A stretch of 64,000 bases of DNA from an uncultured Paraburkholderia sp. (GTDB taxonomy: Bacteria; Pseudomonadota; Gammaproteobacteria; Burkholderiales; Burkholderiaceae). Below, piece by piece: positions 60,087 through 64,000 of the stretch (its first letter is position 1; every line of letters starts with the position of its first letter). The position numbers were made by a program, and so were the translations under genes. Below the pieces are notes generated by a model. It did not search any database. It was not told where the DNA came from and saw only the letters and a list, made by a program, of their open reading frames with translations. The DNA is taken from assembly GCA_940746715.1 (NCBI GenBank), contig CALNWN010000004.1, positions 372,001 to 436,000 on the forward strand. Reading direction: 5' to 3'.

Positions 60087-61691
60087 ATGCTGGATTTCCT
60101 TTTCTTCGACACTGCCGCGCGCGAGCCCGAGCGGCGCGCGCTGTGGGTCGACGAACGACTGTACTGCTACGGGGATCTCGCTGCGCGTGCCGGGCGCGTC
60201 GCGGCGGGGTTGAACTGCGTGATGCCTCGCGACGGCGCGCGCCGCTGTCTGCTGTTCGCCCACCGCAGCGTGGCCGCGTATGCCGGCTTGCTCGGCATCA
60301 TGAAGGCGGGGCTCGCGTACGTGCCGCTCAATCCGACGGTACCCGCGGCGCGCATTGCCGCGACCATCGAGCAGTCGAAGGCGCCGGTGCTGCTCGTCGA
60401 CCGCCGCTGCGCCGCCCGGCTCGACGAAGTGCTGGTTGCTGCTAGACGAATGCCCAGCGGTCTTTTTTATCGGCGACGAGGACGCGCCGCAAAGCACGTG
60501 CGACTCCCGCCAAGCGCGTTGCGCGGATCATTGGCCGCGGCTGCCCGACATGTCGAATGCGGCGCGACCCGCCGCTTCCCGCACGCCGCACGATCACGCC
60601 TACGTGCTCTTCACGTCCGGTTCGACCGGCGCACCGAAAGGCGTGCCGATCTCGCATGCGAACGCCTGCGCCTACGTGGCCGGGCAACTGCAGTTCTCGG
60701 CCGCGAGCCCGATGCGCGCCACGCGCAGTTTTGCGAGCTGTCCTTCGATCCTTCGGTGCACGATATGTTCGTGTGCTGGGCAAACGGCGCGTGCCTGTAT
60801 GTGCCCGCAACCGTGGAGCCGATCTATAACGCGGGCTTCATCCGCGAACACGCAATCACGCATTGGACCAGCGTGCCCTCGGTGGCCGCCTTCATGCAGC
60901 AGTTGCGCAAGCTCCAGCCCGACGAATTTCCGAGTCTGCGCGTGACCTGCTTCGGCGGCGAGGCGCTGCCGCGTTTCGTCGTACAGGCGTGGCAGCGCGC
61001 CGCGCCGAACAACCGGGTTTTCAACGTGTACGGCCCGACCGAAACGACGATCGCCTGCGCGGCGTTCGAAGTCACGCCGCGATTTCTCGCGGAATCGACC
61101 GAGGCCACGATGCCGCTCGGCGAAGCCGTGCCCGGTATGGACCTGCTTATCGTCGATGCGGCGCTTTCGCCCGTCGCGCGCGGCGAGAGCGGCGAACTGC
61201 TGATCGGCGGGCCGCAAGTGGCGGCGGGCTACCTGCGCGCCGACGAGCCGAATAATCGCCGCTTCGTCGAGCGATCCTATGCCGGATACCGCTCGTCGCG
61301 CTGGTATCGAAGCGGCGACGCCGCGCGCGAAGTCGCCGGCCATGGCGTCGTCTTTCAAGGGCGCCTCGACACGCAGATCAAGATTCGCGGCAACCGGGTC
61401 GAGATCGAAGAAGTCGAGCAGGTGATCCGGGCCTGCAGCCGCGCCGCGTTTTGCGCGGTGATTCCATGGCCCGTCGACGAAACGGGGCGAGCCGACGGAC
61501 TGATCGCGTTCCTCACCGGCACGCCGGTCGACACGGCGCATGTCGTCTCGGGCTGCCGTCAGCGGTTGCCGGCCTACGCGGTGCCGCAGCGCGTGATCGC
61601 GCTCGACGCGATGCCGCTCAACGCGAACGGCAAGATCGATAGAAGGGCGTTGGCGACCCATTGCGTGAGCCGCAATGCGCTCCTCACCTGA
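60087..61691 (+). pseudogene. Amino-acid adenylation-domain ligase, two frameshifts
   Basis: Starts MLDFLFFDTAAREPERRALW. Stand-alone adenylation enzyme: A3 core TSGSTGAPKGVPISHANACA, A5 YGPTETTIACAAFE, A7/A8 YRSGDAAR and GRLDTQIKIRGNRVEIEEVE, and A10 NGKIDRRAL with the catalytic Lys. Frame changes occur near 60435 (ARLDEVLV to LLLDECPAVFFIGDED) and near 60706 (QLQFSAASP to DARHAQFCELSFDPS). Corrected length about 535. It should activate a carboxylic acid and load it on the ACP encoded next door. The substrate cannot be read with confidence. Confidence 0.82.
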
Positions 61692-61761
61692 GAAGCAGAC
61701 AGTCTGCGCGACGGCGACGTTCGAGCGCCGCGCGAGCATCCTCACATCCGGGGAAAAATGA

Positions 61762-62022
61762 ATGAAACAACATGTGCGCCGCATTCTTCAGCAGACAGCC
61801 TGCCTCGACGTCGCAGTCGACATGCTCGGCGATAACGACGATCTCTACGCCGCCGGCTTGTCGTCGCTCGGCACCGTGCGCGTGATGATGGCCGTGGAGG
61901 AAAGCTTCGCGGTCCACATTCCGGCCGCGCTGATCACGCACGCCATGTTCGCGAGCATTGCCGCGCTCGCCGGCATGATTGCCCAGCTCGTGCCGGAGGA
62001 GTCGCTTGCGGCGCGTCCCTGA
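61762..62022 (+). CDS. Acyl/peptidyl carrier protein, intact
   Basis: An 86-residue carrier protein, MKQHVRRILQQTACLDVAVD. The phosphopantetheine site is in DDLYAAGLSSLGTVRVMMAV, with Ser35 in place of the usual D-S-L arrangement (S-S-L here). Helices 2 and 3 are typical. It lies 70 bp after the adenylation gene and 32 bp before the hydrolase gene on the same strand. It is the only intact member of this three-gene set. Confidence 0.85.
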   Translation: MKQHVRRILQQTACLDVAVDMLGDNDDLYAAGLSSLGTVRVMMAVEESFAVHIPAALITHAMFASIAALAGMIAQLVPEESLAARP

Positions 62023-62053
62023 GGCGGCGCGCCCGCGACCCGCCACGACGATC

Positions 62054-63864
62054 ATGCCCACGATGACACCGGTGACGTTCGACGGCTGCTTCGGCTGGCT
62101 GCACCGGCCGCGAGGCATGCGCGCCGCCGATTGCGTGGTGCTGTGCAATCCGTTCGGCTATGAGGCGCTGTCCGCCTATCGCAGCTCGCGCGAACTCGCG
62201 GACGCGCTGGCCGCGCGCGGGGTCGCGGCACTGCGCTTCGACTATCCCGGCACGGGCGACTCTAGCGGCAACGAGGAAGATCCGCTGCGCTGGCGCGCGT
62301 GGCTCGACAGCATCAAGGCGGCGGTGGCCCTGCTGCGCGCCGAGAGCGGCGCGTCGCGCGTCACCTTGTGCGGCCTGCGTCTTGGCGCGACGCTCGCCGC
62401 GCAGGAACTGGGCGGCGTCGACAACCTAGTATTGTTGATGCCGGTCATCTCGGGCAAGGCCTACATCCGAGAACTCGAGCTTCAGCAGCATACGTGGCTC
62501 GGCGCGCAACGCGCGCTCGGACTCGAGCTGGAGGAAGAGCCGTGCGGCACCGTCGGCGCCCATGGCTTCAGGCTGTATCCGGGCACGCTCGCGCTGCTCG
62601 CGAACGTCGATCTGGAACGGCCCGCCGAATCCGGCGATGCACGGGGCGGCGAGCGACTTGCCCGCCGCGTGCTGCTGCACGACATGAACGATAGCGCGCG
62701 CTTGCGCAGACTCGCGGCCCGCTATGAAGCGCTCGGCGCGCACGTGGAGCTGCAGCTTTTCGGCGAGTACAGCAAGCTTTTGCTCAATCCGAGCTACAGC
62801 GAGCCGCCGCGCCGCGCGTTCGACCACATGTTGCACTGGCTCGGCACGACGGTGCGAACGGCGCCGACCGCGCCGATGGCGTCGGTCGCGTCGGTCGCCC
62901 AAGCCGAGGTCGTTGACCTCGCGGCGTCCGCGAGCATTGTTTTCGCCGATGGGCGCGAGACTCCTGTGGTGTTCGGCGGCTACGTCGGCGTGCTGTGCGA
63001 GCCGCAGCGCGCACTTCATGCAGCCCCGGCGGTGCTCTTCGTCAACTCGGGCGGCGTGCACCGGATCGGCGACAGCCGCTTCACGGTGCTGATGGCGCGG
63101 CGGCTCGCCGCGCACGGCGTCGCGTCGCTGCGCATGGACCTGAGCGGCCTTGGCGACAGCGTGCGTCGCGACGCGGCGCTGACACTCGACGCGGTCTATT
63201 CGACATACGCGATCGACGACGCCTGCGCGGGCGTCGACCGGTTGACGGCCGCCGGTTATCCGAAGATCGTGATGGCGGGCGTGTGCAGCGGTGCCTATGT
63301 GAGCCTGCATGCGGCGCTCGCGCGTGCCGCCAGGCGCGCAGTATGTCGCGTCGAGCGAAGTGTACCGGCGCGCAATGCGCAATCCGCGCAAGTGGCTGCG
63401 TCTGTTGAGCGGCCGGGCGAATGCGCGCGCGATCATGCTCGAACTCGCGCGCCGTCTTTCCGCGCGCGTCGCCGCGCGCGCGGGCGCCGTGCTCGAAGGA
63501 CTGCTCGGCGCGCACGCCGGGCGGCGCGATCCGTCGACTCATGTTCGAACTCGAGCGCAAGGCCGTGCAAACCGCGCTGCTCTATGGCCCGCTCGACGAG
63601 GGCCTCGACGAACTCGACATCCACTTCGGCCCTGACGGCATTCGGTTGCGCAAACGAAAGAACGTTTCGGTGAAGAAAGTCGGCAAGGTCGATCACGCGC
63701 TCTTTTCACGCGGCGCGCGTGACGTGATGATGGCGCAGTTCGAGCTGTTCCTCCGCGAACGCGTACTTGGGGCGCGCAGCGAATCGGCCGCGGGTGCGCG
63801 CGGTGCGCGGGCTGTGCAGCCAGGACCGGAACCGCGGCGGCAGCCCAGGCCGCAGCGCCCGTGA
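62054..63864 (+). pseudogene. Double alpha/beta-hydrolase protein, frameshifted, partial deletion
   Basis: MPTMTPVTFDGCFGWLHRPR starts a first alpha/beta-hydrolase domain (CNPFGYEALSAYRSSRELAD, FDYPGTGDSSG, then CGLRLGATLAAQE as degenerate nucleophile elbow). A second domain follows (VFADGRETPVVFGGYVGVLC, RMDLSGLGDSVRRDA, AGVCSGAYVSLHAAL with a Cys-Ser elbow). Near 63335 the sequence jumps frame to QYVASSEVYRRAMRNPRKWL, apparently with residues missing. Another change near 63525 leads to IRRLMFELERKAVQTALLYG. It ends at 63864 with a Pro/Arg-rich tail. Probably acts with the ACP. Confidence 0.65.
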
Positions 63865-64000
63865 CGCGGGGCTCGAGGCGCGTCACGGGCGCGCCATTGA
63901 CAAATCGTGACAAGTCAACGATGATCGGACGCATGAACTGCCTCGACATCCGTATTGCGCTGATTATTAGCATCATTCATCGAATGGTGGGTTAGCGCGT
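63865..64000. other. Right edge, nothing recognised
   Basis: The last 136 bases hold no identifiable gene. Further members of the adenylation-ACP-hydrolase cluster may lie just beyond the edge. Confidence 0.3.

Noticed and set aside
1022..63864. All frameshifts are sequencing or assembly errors
   Set aside because: Rejected as a full explanation: exact multi-base duplications, gene-fusing deletions and nonsense substitutions are not typical errors, and long genes such as mrcA and prkA are clean. It remains possible for isolated homopolymer indels such as those at 29510 and 27890.
1..64000. CRISPR arrays, tRNA, rRNA, IS elements, prophage
   Set aside because: No regularly spaced repeats, cloverleaf sequences, transposase motifs or phage structural genes were seen by eye.

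Overview
High-GC DNA with the gene families and gene order of a Burkholderia-group beta-proteobacterium (Burkholderia, Paraburkholderia or Caballeronia). The supporting genes are a prkA-yeaH-spoVR operon, DUF3022, PGDYG, glycine-zipper and DUF2795 small proteins, a kgu/ptxS operon, rbs genes with RbsR, and mprF-acvB. No rRNA, tRNA, IS element, prophage or CRISPR array was seen.

The dominant feature is decay. I count roughly 35 genes that are frameshifted, interrupted by a stop, internally deleted or fused to a neighbour, against about 22 that read through. The lesions are of several kinds: one-base indels in short homopolymers, two-base losses in CG-rich runs, tandem microduplications of 4, 8, 11, 13 and 22 bp, nine in-frame stops (all TAG), and larger deletions that join unrelated genes. 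Damage falls on transporters, regulators and catabolic genes, while cell-wall, stress and housekeeping genes are spared. This fits a host-restricted Burkholderia undergoing genome reduction (leaf-nodule symbionts are the known example); that assignment is inference. Sequencing error could explain some one-base indels but not the duplications, fusions and nonsense changes.

Layout. 1-4.9 kb: pspA (partial), a broken ribbon-helix-helix-like gene, and an intact penicillin-binding protein 1A gene, with a repeated DnaA-box-like element on both sides. 5-11.7 kb: a dead, translationally coupled RND efflux operon (adaptor, pump, outer-membrane channel) and its intact divergent TetR regulator. 11.8-18.4 kb: small genes, a broken LysR gene, an AraC-cupin deletion fusion, a C45-type hydrolase and a ClcB-like chloride channel, both broken. 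18.5-25.2 kb: a broken LysR gene, the eroded 2-ketogluconate operon kguE/K-T-D with ptxS and its 32-bp palindromic operator, and a YhfC-like protease. 25.2-32 kb: DUF3022 and PGDYG genes (intact), then broken LTXXQ, LysR, Lrp, dehydrogenase and CorA genes around an intact P-loop kinase. 32-36 kb: a collapsed ribose operon and a chemoreceptor-hydratase chimera. 36-42 kb: a long non-coding leader and the fully intact prkA-yeaH-spoVR operon, with a near-perfect giant hairpin between the first two genes. 42-55 kb: a broken nucleotidyltransferase with paired operators, truncated or broken transporters, an intact ferredoxin-NADP reductase, and a decayed cytochrome oxidase/dehydrogenase-cytochrome region. 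55-64 kb: broken mprF, intact acvB, and an adenylation protein-ACP-double hydrolase cluster in which only the ACP is intact.

Several losses are linked. The dehydrogenase-type cytochrome c fragment (possibly gluconate 2-dehydrogenase) and the kgu operon would act in the same periplasmic ketogluconate route. The lysyl-phosphatidylglycerol synthase gene is dead while its partner hydrolase gene is intact. Efflux and sugar operons are dead while some of their operators or regulators persist.
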